64,000 bases of DNA from contig NZ_FYAM01000011.1 of NCBI RefSeq assembly GCF_900185645.1, forward strand, positions 124,001 to 188,000, read 5' to 3'. Source of the DNA: Clostridium sp. BSD9I1. GTDB taxonomy: Bacteria; Bacillota; Clostridia; Clostridiales; Clostridiaceae. Position 1 is the stretch's first letter. Each line of letters begins with the position of its first letter. The notes beneath the pieces were generated by a model. It was given only the letters and a program-made list of their open reading frames with translations, did no database searches and was not told where the DNA came from. This document shows positions 34,296 through 43,704 of the stretch, piece by piece. Both the position numbers and the translations under genes were made by a program.

Positions 34296-35792
34296 TTAAA
34301 GCATATTTATCTCCCTAAAAGATTCTTTTAGCTTAGGATATAATTCATTATATAACTTATAATATTTATTATATCTCTCAACATTTTCAGCAATTGGTTC
34401 TAGTGAATCTGTAACGGTTATAAGCTTTTCACAAGCTTCATCTACACTTTTGAACAAACCACAACCTACAGCAGCTAATATTGCTGCTCCATAAGCTGGG
34501 CCTTCCTTAGAATTTATAACTTGCACCTTTACTCCAAATATGTCAGCTAAAATTTGTCTCCATAAGTTGCTCCTTGCTCCACCGCCAGTAACCCTTACAG
34601 CTTCTACAGAAACTTTTAAGCTTTTTAATATTTCTAGAGAATCCCTAAGTCCAAAGCATACTCCTTCAAGTATTGATCTTGTCATATCTCCTCTAGTGCT
34701 GCTAATATTTAATCCAAAGAAAGTTCCCTTTGCATTAGGATCACTATAAGGAGTTCTTTCACCCATAAGATATGGCAAAAATATAATTCCATTGCTTCCT
34801 ATAGGAGAGCTTTCTGCTTCTTTTAATAATCTTTCAAAAACGTCTCCTTCAATATCTTTATTAATATTTTCAATCCACCATTTTAAACATGAAGCTGCTG
34901 AAAGCATAACCCCCATTTGATGCCATTTTCCATTAGCGTGGCAGAAGGAATGTAATCTATTATCCTTATCTACTTCGTAATTATCACTACTTACAAAAAC
35001 TACTCCAGAAGTTCCTAATGATACGGATAATACTCCTGCTTTAACAGTTCCTGTACCCACAGCTCCAGCGGCATTATCTCCACCACCACCAACAACTACA
35101 GTTTCACATGAAAGTCCTGTATAACCCGCTGCTTCCTTAGTCACTTTTCCTGTTATTTCCCAAGATTCATATACCTTAGGAAGAACTTTTTCATCTATTT
35201 CAAGTATTTCAAGCATTTCACTTGACCATTTTCTGCTCTTAACGTCTAACATAAGCATACCTGAAGCATCTGATACATCTGTAGCAAATTCTCCTGTTAA
35301 CTTATATCTTATATAGTCTTTTGGTAAAAGTATATGAGCAATCTTATTAAACACTTCTTCCTCATTTTTTCTAACCCATAAAAGTTTTGGTGCAGTAAAG
35401 CCTGTTAAAGCTTTATTTCCTGTATAAAGTGACAACTTATCCTGTCCAATGTGGCTATTTAAATAGTCACATTCATCTTGAGTTCTCTGGTCACACCAAA
35501 GTATAGCAGGTCTTAAAACATTACCTTCTTTATCTAAAAGAACAAGACCATGCATCTGTCCACTAAATCCTATTCCATTTATACTTTCTCCATCCATATT
35601 GGGGTTTTTTACAATTTCTTTTATCCCATCTTTTGTAGCATTCCACCAATCTTCTGGATTTTGCTCTGCCCAGCCAGTCTTAGGATAACTAACATCATAA
35701 TCCCTTGAAATTGATGCAGTTACCTTACCTAACTCATTCATAACTACTATTTTTACTGAGGAAGTGCCTAAATCTATACCCAAAAAGTTCAT
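34296..35792 (-). CDS. xylB: Xylulokinase
   Basis: The 498-residue FGGY kinase phosphorylates D-xylulose to xylulose 5-phosphate with ATP. It opens NFLGIDLGTSSVKIVVMNE (ATP-site beta hairpin), has SGQMHGLVLLD and WCDQRT (sugar site) and ends with the FGGY second signature GVCFGLRDSLE and TGGGARSNLWRQILAD. Length and motif set fit XylB rather than glycerol or gluconate kinase. It is the last gene of the pentose operon. With the isomerase upstream it completes D-lyxose to xylulose 5-phosphate. Confidence 0.93.
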   Translation of the reverse strand: MNFLGIDLGTSSVKIVVMNELGKVTASISRDYDVSYPKTGWAEQNPEDWWNATKDGIKEIVKNPNMDGESINGIGFSGQMHGLVLLDKEGNVLRPAILWCDQRTQDECDYLNSHIGQDKLSLYTGNKALTGFTAPKLLWVRKNEEEVFNKIAHILLPKDYIRYKLTGEFATDVSDASGMLMLDVKSRKWSSEMLEILEIDEKVLPKVYESWEITGKVTKEAAGYTGLSCETVVVGGGGDNAAGAVGTGTVKAGVLSVSLGTSGVVFVSSDNYEVDKDNRLHSFCHANGKWHQMGVMLSAASCLKWWIENINKDIEGDVFERLLKEAESSPIGSNGIIFLPYLMGERTPYSDPNAKGTFFGLNISSTRGDMTRSILEGVCFGLRDSLEILKSLKVSVEAVRVTGGGARSNLWRQILADIFGVKVQVINSKEGPAYGAAILAAVGCGLFKSVDEACEKLITVTDSLEPIAENVERYNKYYKLYNELYPKLKESFREINML

Positions 35793-35834
35793 ATTAAATC
35801 CCTCTCTATCTATAATGAATTTATCAATTTTTTA

Positions 35835-36713
35835 CTAATCATTAATAGAAATACTCCACTTATTTCTATAGCTTTCCTTTGGCTTTAAGGATATTAAATT
35901 AGGTTGTTTAGAAATATCTTCTATAATATCCTGCCTGGAAGGTAGTGATGTCCATGGTTCAATGCAAATATATGGTATTTCTATCTTAGGCCAGTGCCAT
36001 AGTCCTAGATAATCCATATCTGGATAAGACACCGTAATACTTTTTCTTCCATTATGGGATTTTAATGTAACTTCTCTACTCACATCTCTTAAAATTATAG
36101 CATCATCATCAAAAAGATTATGCTTTAAATCAATGTATTTTCCATCACGCATCATATAAGGTGTATCTTCTCCTTCTACAAAACAGGTATCAGACATACC
36201 AACACGATATGGAGTTTTACATTCTTTAAATTCTAAATAGTAATCTTCAAACTTTAATCCGTCTTCAGCTGGAACATTAAATCCCGGATGCCCGCCTAAA
36301 CCAAAATACATAGTTTTATTATCATTATTTATTACTTCATAGGTAATTTCCAGTGTATTTTCTACTAATTTCTCATGAATCTTGTAAGTAAATAAAAATG
36401 GATACTGCTTCATGGTTTCTTCATTATGATGCAGCACAAAGGATATACTGTCAGATGTGCGATTTTCCACTTCAAATTCTAAGGAATATGCAAACCCATG
36501 AATATCCATATAATAAGTATTACCTTCAAATATATATTGACCTTTTGTAAGCCTTGCTACATAGGGAAAAATATTAAGCGCTTTATAGTTCCATGTATTT
36601 ATATCGCCCTGCCATAAATACTCAGTGCCGTCTTTTCCTAAAACAGACTGTAATTCTCCTCCTAATGAAGAAGTAGTCACTGTTAAATTATTGTTTCTAA
36701 TTGTATAATTCAT
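35835..36713 (-). CDS. Aldose 1-epimerase family protein
   Basis: The 292-residue protein of the galactose mutarotase superfamily (LacX-like branch) has the beta-sandwich landmarks NIFPYVARLTKGQY, DIHGFAYSLEF (His catalytic) and GLGGHPGFNVP, and a late Glu in ICIEPWTSLP. It equilibrates alpha and beta anomers of a sugar. In this operon it should prepare the right anomer of lyxose or xylose for the isomerase. It sits between the isomerase and xylB on the same strand. Confidence 0.87.
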   Translation of the reverse strand: MNYTIRNNNLTVTTSSLGGELQSVLGKDGTEYLWQGDINTWNYKALNIFPYVARLTKGQYIFEGNTYYMDIHGFAYSLEFEVENRTSDSISFVLHHNEETMKQYPFLFTYKIHEKLVENTLEITYEVINNDNKTMYFGLGGHPGFNVPAEDGLKFEDYYLEFKECKTPYRVGMSDTCFVEGEDTPYMMRDGKYIDLKHNLFDDDAIILRDVSREVTLKSHNGRKSITVSYPDMDYLGLWHWPKIEIPYICIEPWTSLPSRQDIIEDISKQPNLISLKPKESYRNKWSISIND

Positions 36714-36756
36714 ATTTTTATACCTCGCACTTTAAACTACTTTTAATCTTTGATGG

Positions 36757-36792
36757 AGATATAGCGTTATGATTAATCATAACGCTATATCT
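36757..36792. other. 36-nt perfect palindrome between isomerase and epimerase genes
   Basis: AGATATAGCGTTATGATT is followed at once by its exact reverse complement. Inside an operon this would make a stable stem in mRNA (partial terminator or RNase barrier) or be a protein-binding site. Confidence 0.7.
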
Positions 36793-36820
36793 TCATTAAG
36801 CTATAATATATTTTCTATTA

Positions 36821-37363
36821 TTATTCAATTACTGGTATACGAGAAATACGTGGGTCTGTGAAAATATCATATTCATCATAGCTCTTTGTACTAAATTCTG
36901 ATACAACTGCACCTTCAGGACCTGCTTGGAACCAATGCTTTGTATTTGGCACAAGTGTAAACTGATCTCCAGGATGAAGTACAATTTCTCTTCTTACCGT
37001 ATAATACTCTTCATCACCCCTTGGCGGCTTAGCAGATATGCTTTCAGTTGATTCTCCATCTATATATAGATAAACTAAACCATATCTACAGCGGAAGGTT
37101 TCTTCCTTTCCCATATAACCGTTATCTAAAGGTACATGTGTATGTTCAGGGCAAGTCTGATTTGGTAGTAAAACCATTTCCTTAGCACAGCATAACTCTG
37201 TATTTACATAAGTAACTATTTGAAGTCCTGTTCTATATATATCATTTAATCCAAAGTCAGCTACTTCTAAATTTTCTTTTTCTCTATCTGTTAATATAAT
37301 ATGTGCTTTTTCATATATTTCTAAGGATTTTTCCTTAATTTCATTATAAAGTTCCTTTTTCAT
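36821..37363 (-). CDS. D-lyxose isomerase
   Basis: The 180-residue cupin enzyme converts D-lyxose to D-xylulose (and D-mannose to D-fructose in some members). The metal ligands are in CPEHTHVPLDN (H-x-H), the Glu in GKEETFRCRYG and the late His in PNTKHWFQAG. The sequence GDEEYYTVRREIVLHPGDQF is characteristic of this family. Pairing with an FGGY xylulokinase and a ribose-type importer supports lyxose or a related pentose as growth substrate. RBS AAAGGGGG. Confidence 0.88.
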   Translation of the reverse strand: MKKELYNEIKEKSLEIYEKAHIILTDREKENLEVADFGLNDIYRTGLQIVTYVNTELCCAKEMVLLPNQTCPEHTHVPLDNGYMGKEETFRCRYGLVYLYIDGESTESISAKPPRGDEEYYTVRREIVLHPGDQFTLVPNTKHWFQAGPEGAVVSEFSTKSYDEYDIFTDPRISRIPVIE

Positions 37364-37389
37364 TGTATTTTCCCCCTTTGTAGAAAATC

Positions 37390-37414
37390 AAGGTTATCGC
37401 TCTGCGATAACCTT
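37390..37414. other. Intercistronic hairpin after the sugar-binding protein gene
   Basis: AAGGTTATCGC, TCT and GCGATAACCTT form a perfect 11-bp stem between the binding-protein gene and the isomerase gene. Such stems raise the level of binding-protein mRNA over downstream genes. Confidence 0.6.
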
Positions 37415-37432
37415 AAAACTTATATTAGTTCA

Positions 37433-38386
37433 TTATTTTACAGTTTCTTTAGTGATAACTGAAACACCAGTGTCAACACTTTTCTCTTTTATTTCTTCTC
37501 CATTTATTCCCTTAACAGCTGCTTTAAGACCTTCATAACCCATTACATCTGGATTTTGAGCCATTGTAGCAATAAGAGAACCATCTTTTATTAATGAAAG
37601 AATAGCATCTGATTTATCAAATCCAATACCAACAACTTTTCCTGCCGCACCTGCACCTTTGATTGCGTTACCAACACCAACTGTACTTCCTTCGTTTGTT
37701 CCAAATATTCCTACAGCACCTTGTGTAATATAGTTATCAGCAATATCTTGTGACTTAGCTGCGTCTCCTTCACCATATTGAGTTTCTAATAATTGGAATT
37801 TTGTACCTGCAAAAGCTTTACGGAAGCCAGCTTCACGCTTAATAGCTGTTTCTGCAGAAGAGTTAAAGTTAATTATACCAATTTTACCTTCTTTTTTACC
37901 AGCAGCTTCTAAAGCTTTTAACATTTCTTCTCCAGCCTTTTGACCAGCTAACTCATTGTTTGTAGCAAATGTAGCTAATGCTTCATTTTTTGCTGGTGAA
38001 TCTACATAAACTACTTTAATTCCGGCACCAATAGCTTCCTGTAATGCAGCAGAAATAGCATCTGGGCCATTTGCAGCTATCATTATAGCATTTGCACCAT
38101 CAGCAACAGCATTGTTAACACGTTCTATTTGCTGAGCATCATCTTTTTTATCTGGAGCCATCCACTTATATTCAATATTTCCAAGTTCCTGAGCTGCCTT
38201 TTGAGCACCTTTATCCACTGATACCCAGTGTTGATCCGTACTATCCATAGTAATTAATATAACCTTTTTAGCTTTCCCTGAAGCAGCACCTGATCCAGAA
38301 GTAGACTCTGCTTTCTTTCCACATCCAACAGCTAATGTAGCTACCATACCTACAGCTAATAAACTTGCCAAAAATCTTTTCTTCAT
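37433..38386 (-). CDS. Sugar ABC importer, substrate-binding lipoprotein (RbsB-like)
   Basis: The 317-residue lipoprotein has the lipobox ATLAVGCGKK (Cys near residue 22) and a type I periplasmic-binding fold. The segments MDSTDQHWVSVDKGAQKAAQ, DGANAIMIAANGPDAI and GTNEGSTVGVGNAIKGAG are typical of the ribose/xylose class. It captures sugar outside the cell for the permease and ATPase encoded upstream in the operon. The specific sugar is inferred to be lyxose or a related pentose from neighbours. Confidence 0.92.
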   Translation of the reverse strand: MKKRFLASLLAVGMVATLAVGCGKKAESTSGSGAASGKAKKVILITMDSTDQHWVSVDKGAQKAAQELGNIEYKWMAPDKKDDAQQIERVNNAVADGANAIMIAANGPDAISAALQEAIGAGIKVVYVDSPAKNEALATFATNNELAGQKAGEEMLKALEAAGKKEGKIGIINFNSSAETAIKREAGFRKAFAGTKFQLLETQYGEGDAAKSQDIADNYITQGAVGIFGTNEGSTVGVGNAIKGAGAAGKVVGIGFDKSDAILSLIKDGSLIATMAQNPDVMGYEGLKAAVKGINGEEIKEKSVDTGVSVITKETVK

Positions 38387-38441
38387 AGTTAATATCTCCC
38401 CTTATCCTTAATAATTAAAATTTTATATTAAAGCATAAGCT

Positions 38442-39452
38442 TTAATTTTTTCTTCTAATTTTTCCTGTTCTAATGATAACATCTAATAAAACTGATACTA
38501 TAACAATTGTTCCAATTACAATATTACGCATAGCTACAGGTGCACCTGCAAATTGAAGACCATTTTGTAAAACTCCCCAAATTGAAGCACCAACTACTGT
38601 ACCAATTAGCAGACCCTGTCCACCAAGAGTTGAGACTCCACCTATAACTGAAGCTGCAACTGCGTACATTTCATACATGTTACCTGCATCCATAGTACCC
38701 ATACCAGCTGTTGCAGTTGTCATTAATCCAACTACACAAGCACATATTGCACTTACAATATAAGCATTCATTACAGTTTTAACAACGTTAACTCCAGATA
38801 ACTTAGCTGCTTCAAGGCTGCTACCAACTGCATAAATGTAGCGTCCTGTACGAGTTTTACTTAATAAGAAGTTAAATAATAAGAATAATATTAGTGCAAT
38901 CCAAATAGCATTATAAAGTCCAAAGGTCTTGCCATAGTAAAATAGGTCTCTAAAACCTTTTGCAGCCTCACCAATGGCATCAGTATTGTAGTTGTTATTA
39001 ACAATTTGAGCAACACCTCTAGCCACTGTCATAGTACCTAATGTAGCAATAAATGGTGGCAGCTTACACTTTGAAACTAAAGCTCCATTAGTGATTCCCA
39101 CACCAATACAAACAGCTAATGTAATCAACGCAGCAACCCATGGGTTCATACCCTTTGTCATTAAAGTTGCAGATATCATACCACTCATACCTACAACGGA
39201 ACCAATTGATAAATCAATGTTACCTGTTATAAGCACATAGGATTGTCCAATACCAATAATTAAAATTGGAGCAATCTGTCTAAGTAAGTTTCCAATATTT
39301 CTTGAAGAATAAAAGGATGGACTTAAAATACTGAATACAACACACAATACAATTAACCCTGCAGTAACAGTAAGTACTTGTCCCATACCTCTGATTGCTA
39401 ATAATCTTTTCAATATACTTTGTTTTTCTCTATTTCCAATTTTAGCTTCCAT
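38442..39452 (-). CDS. Sugar ABC importer, permease (RbsC-like)
   Basis: The 336-residue protein with eight to ten helices is a ribose/xylose/arabinose-class permease. Landmarks are IGIGQSYVLITGNIDLSIGS, KLPPFIATLGTMTVARGVAQ, AVGSSLEAAKLSGVNV and ASVIGGVSTLGGQGLLIGTV, all in the usual order. It forms the membrane channel with the RbsA-like ATPase (33 bp upstream) and the binding protein (55 bp downstream). Confidence 0.93.
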   Translation of the reverse strand: MEAKIGNREKQSILKRLLAIRGMGQVLTVTAGLIVLCVVFSILSPSFYSSRNIGNLLRQIAPILIIGIGQSYVLITGNIDLSIGSVVGMSGMISATLMTKGMNPWVAALITLAVCIGVGITNGALVSKCKLPPFIATLGTMTVARGVAQIVNNNYNTDAIGEAAKGFRDLFYYGKTFGLYNAIWIALILFLLFNFLLSKTRTGRYIYAVGSSLEAAKLSGVNVVKTVMNAYIVSAICACVVGLMTTATAGMGTMDAGNMYEMYAVAASVIGGVSTLGGQGLLIGTVVGASIWGVLQNGLQFAGAPVAMRNIVIGTIVIVSVLLDVIIRTGKIRRKN

Positions 39453-39484
39453 CTTCTACCTCCTTAATCTATTATTTATATTAT

Positions 39485-41026
39485 CTAAACATTAATTGTT
39501 TTTTCAGCATTTTGGTTAATTTGTTTATCAATTTTTTTATCAAATTTTGTTGCATATTTTAATATAATGTCTTGAGTAGCTTCTTCAGTTCTCAATTCTC
39601 CAGTGATTTTACCATCACACATAACCACGATTCTATCACTGATTCCCATAACCTCTGGCATTTCAGAGGAAACAAAAAGGATTCCTATACCTTTCTTCTT
39701 TAATTCATTCATAAGATTATAAATTTCAACCTTTGCTGCTACATCAATTCCCCTTGTTGGTTCATCGAATATAACCACACGAGAATTTCTTGCTAGCCAT
39801 TTACCAATTACCACCTTCTGCTGATTTCCACCAGAAAGTGTTCCAGCATCTACTGCAGAATTTGCAAGCTTAATTTTCAAATCCTTAACAGCCCTATCCA
39901 CCATCTCTTTTTCCTTTTTCTTATTTACGACTCCCATACTATTGCAAATCAAATCAAGGTTTGGCAGAGCAATGTTATCACTAATGCTTAACTTAACACA
40001 TAGTCCATCTTTTTTTCTATCTTCTGGCGCAAGCACTATACCAGCTTTGATGGCATCTATTGGACCATTAATATCAACTTTCTTACCATCTAATATAATT
40101 TCACCTGAGTCCTTTGGATCCACTCCAAAGATTGCCCTTGTAGTTTCCGTACGACCTGCTCCCATGAGCCCTACAATACCAACAATTTCTCCTTCATAAA
40201 GATCAAAATCAATATCACGAACTAATTTACCTGCATTTAAATTTCTCACTTCTAGTATCTTTTTGCCACGTTTACATTCAACACGTGGAAACTTTTCTTT
40301 AATTTCACGACCTACCATATGAGAAATAAGTTCAGGCATTGTAACATCTGCAAAATTCATAGAAGTTATATATTTACCATCTCTCATGATTGTAACACGA
40401 TCAACTATATGTTCTAACTCTTCTAAACGATGGGATATATAAACAATACCACATCCCTCTGCTTTTAACATATTTATGATTACAAACAAATCATCAATTT
40501 CCTTTGAAGTTAGTGCAGATGTAGGTTCATCCATGAAAAGTATCTTTACATTTTTTGAAAGTGCTTTTGCAATTTCAACCATCTGCTGCTTCGAAACAGG
40601 TAAGTCTCCAACAACTGTATTTGGATCAATATCAATATTTAATTTATCTAAAATTGCCTTTGCCTCTCTATTCATTTCCTTGTTAGAAAGGACTCTGGAA
40701 TGTACTTTTTCACGACCTAAAAAAATGTTTTCTGCTACTGTAAGATGAGAACACATATTTAATTCCTGATGAATGATAGCTATTCCTAATTCTTGTGCCT
40801 TTTTAGGTGTTAAATCTCCTTGAGGTTTTCCAAAAATTTTAACTTCTCCACTATCTCTTGTATATACGCCGCTTAGTATTTTCATAAGAGTTGACTTTCC
40901 TGCACCATTTTCTCCTAGCAGGGCTAGTACCTCTCCAGCTTTCAGATTAAAGGATACATCATCTAGTGCCTTTACCCCAGGGAAACTCTTATTTACATGA
41001 TTAACTTCAACTATGTAATCCTGCAT
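39485..41026 (-). CDS. Sugar ABC importer, tandem ATPase (RbsA-like)
   Basis: The protein of about 513 residues holds two ABC domains. The first has Walker A GENGAGKST, signature VSKQQMVEIA and Walker B ILFMDEPTSALTS. The second has GLMGAGRTE, LSGGNQQKVVIGKWLA and VVIFDEPTRGIDV. This arrangement is the rule for ribose/xylose-type importers, where only one site is fully active. I start at the ATG at 41026 (TAGGTGA upstream); the frame opens at GTG 41035. First gene of the transport/catabolic operon, with a promoter and cre-like box in front. Confidence 0.93.
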   Translation of the reverse strand: MQDYIVEVNHVNKSFPGVKALDDVSFNLKAGEVLALLGENGAGKSTLMKILSGVYTRDSGEVKIFGKPQGDLTPKKAQELGIAIIHQELNMCSHLTVAENIFLGREKVHSRVLSNKEMNREAKAILDKLNIDIDPNTVVGDLPVSKQQMVEIAKALSKNVKILFMDEPTSALTSKEIDDLFVIINMLKAEGCGIVYISHRLEELEHIVDRVTIMRDGKYITSMNFADVTMPELISHMVGREIKEKFPRVECKRGKKILEVRNLNAGKLVRDIDFDLYEGEIVGIVGLMGAGRTETTRAIFGVDPKDSGEIILDGKKVDINGPIDAIKAGIVLAPEDRKKDGLCVKLSISDNIALPNLDLICNSMGVVNKKKEKEMVDRAVKDLKIKLANSAVDAGTLSGGNQQKVVIGKWLARNSRVVIFDEPTRGIDVAAKVEIYNLMNELKKKGIGILFVSSEMPEVMGISDRIVVMCDGKITGELRTEEATQDIILKYATKFDKKIDKQINQNAEKTINV

Positions 41027-41044
41027 AAATTTCACCTACCCTTT

Positions 41045-41094
41045 ATGTTTATCGTTTACATATATAGTATAGCATTGATAATTTCTTTTAATAA
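41045..41094 (-). promoter_or_regulatory. Promoter and cre-like box of the pentose operon
   Basis: A minus-strand -35 TTATTA (41089-41094), 17-bp spacer and -10 TATACT (41066-41071). Just downstream lies ATGTAAACGATAAACAT (41045-41061 on the complement), which resembles a catabolite-responsive element for CcpA except for one extra base. It would explain glucose repression. Confidence 0.45.
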
Positions 41095-41113
41095 GGGGAG
41101 TGATTTTAGATTT

Positions 41114-41175
41114 ATGGGGTCATTTTTTTGTTCTTTTATCTTATTTTAAGAAAAAGCCCAAATAAATGACCCCAT
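41114..41175. repeat. Inverted repeat between regulator and transporter operons
   Basis: ATGGGGTCATTT (41114-41125) and AAATGACCCCAT (41164-41175) are perfect complements with a 38-nt A/T loop. It may terminate the regulator transcript. The GGGGTCA word also occurs in the palindromes at 46598, 54495 and 59099. Confidence 0.55.
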
Positions 41176-41184
41176 TTATTAGTT

Positions 41185-42657
41185 TTATCGAAGAAAGTTT
41201 ATATAATCATAGTCTTTAAAAAGATGAAACTCACTATTATCATATTCACTCCTAAACTTTCCTTCCTCAATAACAATTAATCTATCCGATACAATTAAAG
41301 AGTCTGCTATATTAACAGCTAAAATAATCACAGTAATTCCTTTTTTCTTCAATTCATTAATAAGATTAATTATGTGGCGTCTTAAATACATATCTGCGCC
41401 TGAAAAAGGCTGTATACAAAAGACAATCTTAGGATTATATAAGTGAATTCTATAATAAATTAGGTTATATAAGGAGTAGGGTTTTAGTTTATCCATGCTT
41501 ACCTCATAAATGTCTTTCCCAACTAGAGGTTCATACTCACGAATAATGCTTTTTTTGATTCTTTTATTTAAAGAAATGTACTTTTTTTTCCCATCTAATA
41601 AAAAACATAGATTATCAATATAACTCATCTCATCAAAAACCATAGTTTCCACGGGAAATTCATTAATAAATGCCACACTATTTTTTAGGGGCTGAGCAGC
41701 TCTATCTTTCGTATAAAGCACATCATCTACAAAAATATTGCCCTCTTCCTGTGTTATTTCTCCGCTCATTAATTTAACAATATCGGTAAGCACTGTATTA
41801 TTTTTATCCAATATCACAGTGCATTCCCTCTTCTTTATATTAAGTGTCATATTTCTCAAATTATTAGTTTTGATATTTTCAAAGGATAAGATTCCCCTTT
41901 TATCTTTCTTATTTGTTTTAACTTTTTCAATGCTGGGTAGTTTAATGATATAGGGAATGATTTTTTCGTTAGTAAACTCTTTATTATCTAATACCTTTAA
42001 TATTTTCCCATCTCTCATTAGCGCTATTCTATTGCAAATTTTAAATGCTTCCTCATGGTGATTACAAATATATAAAAATGAAAAACCCTTTTCACAATAA
42101 TATTTTAGAAGCTTATGAAATTTAGCTAAATCTGCTACACTAATATAACTGCTAATATCTCTAATAACAATGAACTTGCATCCTGTTACAATAGCTCTTA
42201 AAAGTTCTACTATGCACTTTTCATAGGGACTAAGACTAGCAACCAATTCTTTCCCCGAGATATCAATACCTATTTCCTTTGTAAATAGCTGCAGCTGAGC
42301 ATTTAGCACAGAAGGATTAATGAAGTATTTTTTAAACCCTCTACGAAGTACAAAGATATTATCTGCCACTGTTAAATCTTCTATTAGTCTGCTTCTTTGT
42401 TCAATAATAGCTACTTTGTTTATAGTCATAAGGCTGTGTTCATAGTTATTTACCAAAGTCTCATTAAAATAAACACGCCCATAATGAATAGGAACATTTT
42501 GACTAATTAGCTCAATCAAAGCCTCTTTTCCATGGATATTTAAGCACACAAGTCCCATGATTTCTCCCTGAAATATATGCAAATTAAAATTATCTAGTAA
42601 AGTTACATCATCTTCTATATATCTAACTCTTTCAAATCTCAAAATCTCACTTTTCAT
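41185..42657 (-). CDS. Degenerate tandem ABC ATPase-like protein, presumed regulatory
   Basis: The 490-residue protein follows the two-domain layout of RbsA-type ATPases but has lost the catalytic motifs. In domain 1 the P-loop region reads CLNIHGKEALI, the signature region LSPYEKCIVELL, and Walker B is FIVIRDISSYIS in place of hhhhDEPT. In domain 2 the P-loop region is ILDKNNTVLTDIV and Walker B is IVFCIQPFSGADM. It probably does not hydrolyse ATP. Its gene directly abuts the sensor kinase (TAA/ATG contact), so it is made with the two-component system, and a role as transporter-mimic in sensing is an inference. Confidence 0.7.
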   Translation of the reverse strand: MKSEILRFERVRYIEDDVTLLDNFNLHIFQGEIMGLVCLNIHGKEALIELISQNVPIHYGRVYFNETLVNNYEHSLMTINKVAIIEQRSRLIEDLTVADNIFVLRRGFKKYFINPSVLNAQLQLFTKEIGIDISGKELVASLSPYEKCIVELLRAIVTGCKFIVIRDISSYISVADLAKFHKLLKYYCEKGFSFLYICNHHEEAFKICNRIALMRDGKILKVLDNKEFTNEKIIPYIIKLPSIEKVKTNKKDKRGILSFENIKTNNLRNMTLNIKKRECTVILDKNNTVLTDIVKLMSGEITQEEGNIFVDDVLYTKDRAAQPLKNSVAFINEFPVETMVFDEMSYIDNLCFLLDGKKKYISLNKRIKKSIIREYEPLVGKDIYEVSMDKLKPYSLYNLIYYRIHLYNPKIVFCIQPFSGADMYLRRHIINLINELKKKGITVIILAVNIADSLIVSDRLIVIEEGKFRSEYDNSEFHLFKDYDYINFLR

Positions 42658-43683
42658 TTAATGTTCCTCTACATCCTTATCTATTAATGGAAGTGTAATC
42701 TCCACATCTGTACCTACATTCAAAGTACTGTAAATATAAATTCCAAACTCTTCACCAAACAAAAGCCTAATTCTGTTATTTACATTTACTATAGCAATGC
42801 CACCCTTTTTCTTACCATCTGATTTAATATACTCTAAGGAAGAACTATTAAGCTTATTATTAATTTCTGTTAAGCTTTCCTCTGTCATGCCAATCCCATC
42901 ATCTGAAATTATAATAATTAGACGATTGGGAGTAGTTTCCATTTTTATGCGCAAGTGCCCTTTACCAATCTTCCTTTCAATTCCATGGTAAATAGCATTT
43001 TCCACAATAGGTTGAAGCGTTAACTTTGGCAGTCTATATCTCAATATTTCTTCTTCTCCCTCACTATCATACTCAACACTAAAATTTACTCGATCTCCAA
43101 AACGATATTGTTGAATAATATAATAGTTATATATATTGCTCAATTCATCTTCTAAAGTTACTAGATTTTCCACATTAGAAATGGTATAACGAAAAAATGT
43201 AGCAAGAGCCTCTGTCATTTTTGCTACATTCTCCAATCCTGCATTTAGAGTTTCTCCCCTAATGCCCTCTAAAGTATTATATAAAAAATGAGGATTGATC
43301 TGGTTTTGCAAAGCAAGGTATTGAGCTTGCTTTTTTGTTGCATTGATCAATTCCTTAGTATTTATAATTTCTTTAAATTTTTTAACTACTTCCTCAATCT
43401 CAGGACTTAAATATATGCTTTGATCAAATATACCTTGAATTGTATATCCAGTGGCAAATAACTGAAGTATCCTCATATGCTTCTTATATGGATTATAAAT
43501 GTATTTATAACAGGCATATAAAATAAGTCCCAGCATTAAATATAACGTTATAATAAACAAATACTTGCCTCTATTGATAGAAAAAACAGTAATTATACCA
43601 AGCAACAAAAAAACAAATGCCATGAGTATGAAAAAAGCATAAATAATTCGATAGGAAATATATTTGCTTCTTTTATTAATCAT
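42658..43683 (-). CDS. Sensor histidine kinase, YesM/LytS type
   Basis: The 341-residue protein has two close transmembrane helices (about 12-36 and 42-60) with almost no extracellular loop, then a His_kinase domain with H132 in QNQINPHFLYNTLEGIR and an HATPase domain with VENAIYHGIERK, DDGIGM and GGIAIVNVNNRI. YesM-type kinases usually carry a large outside sensor domain; this one does not, so it likely takes its signal from another protein such as the importer. It sits 21 bp after the response regulator gene. Confidence 0.9.
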   Translation of the reverse strand: MINKRSKYISYRIIYAFFILMAFVFLLLGIITVFSINRGKYLFIITLYLMLGLILYACYKYIYNPYKKHMRILQLFATGYTIQGIFDQSIYLSPEIEEVVKKFKEIINTKELINATKKQAQYLALQNQINPHFLYNTLEGIRGETLNAGLENVAKMTEALATFFRYTISNVENLVTLEDELSNIYNYYIIQQYRFGDRVNFSVEYDSEGEEEILRYRLPKLTLQPIVENAIYHGIERKIGKGHLRIKMETTPNRLIIIISDDGIGMTEESLTEINNKLNSSSLEYIKSDGKKKGGIAIVNVNNRIRLLFGEEFGIYIYSTLNVGTDVEITLPLIDKDVEEH

Positions 43684-43704
43684 ATTATAATCTCCCTATA
43701 TTAC

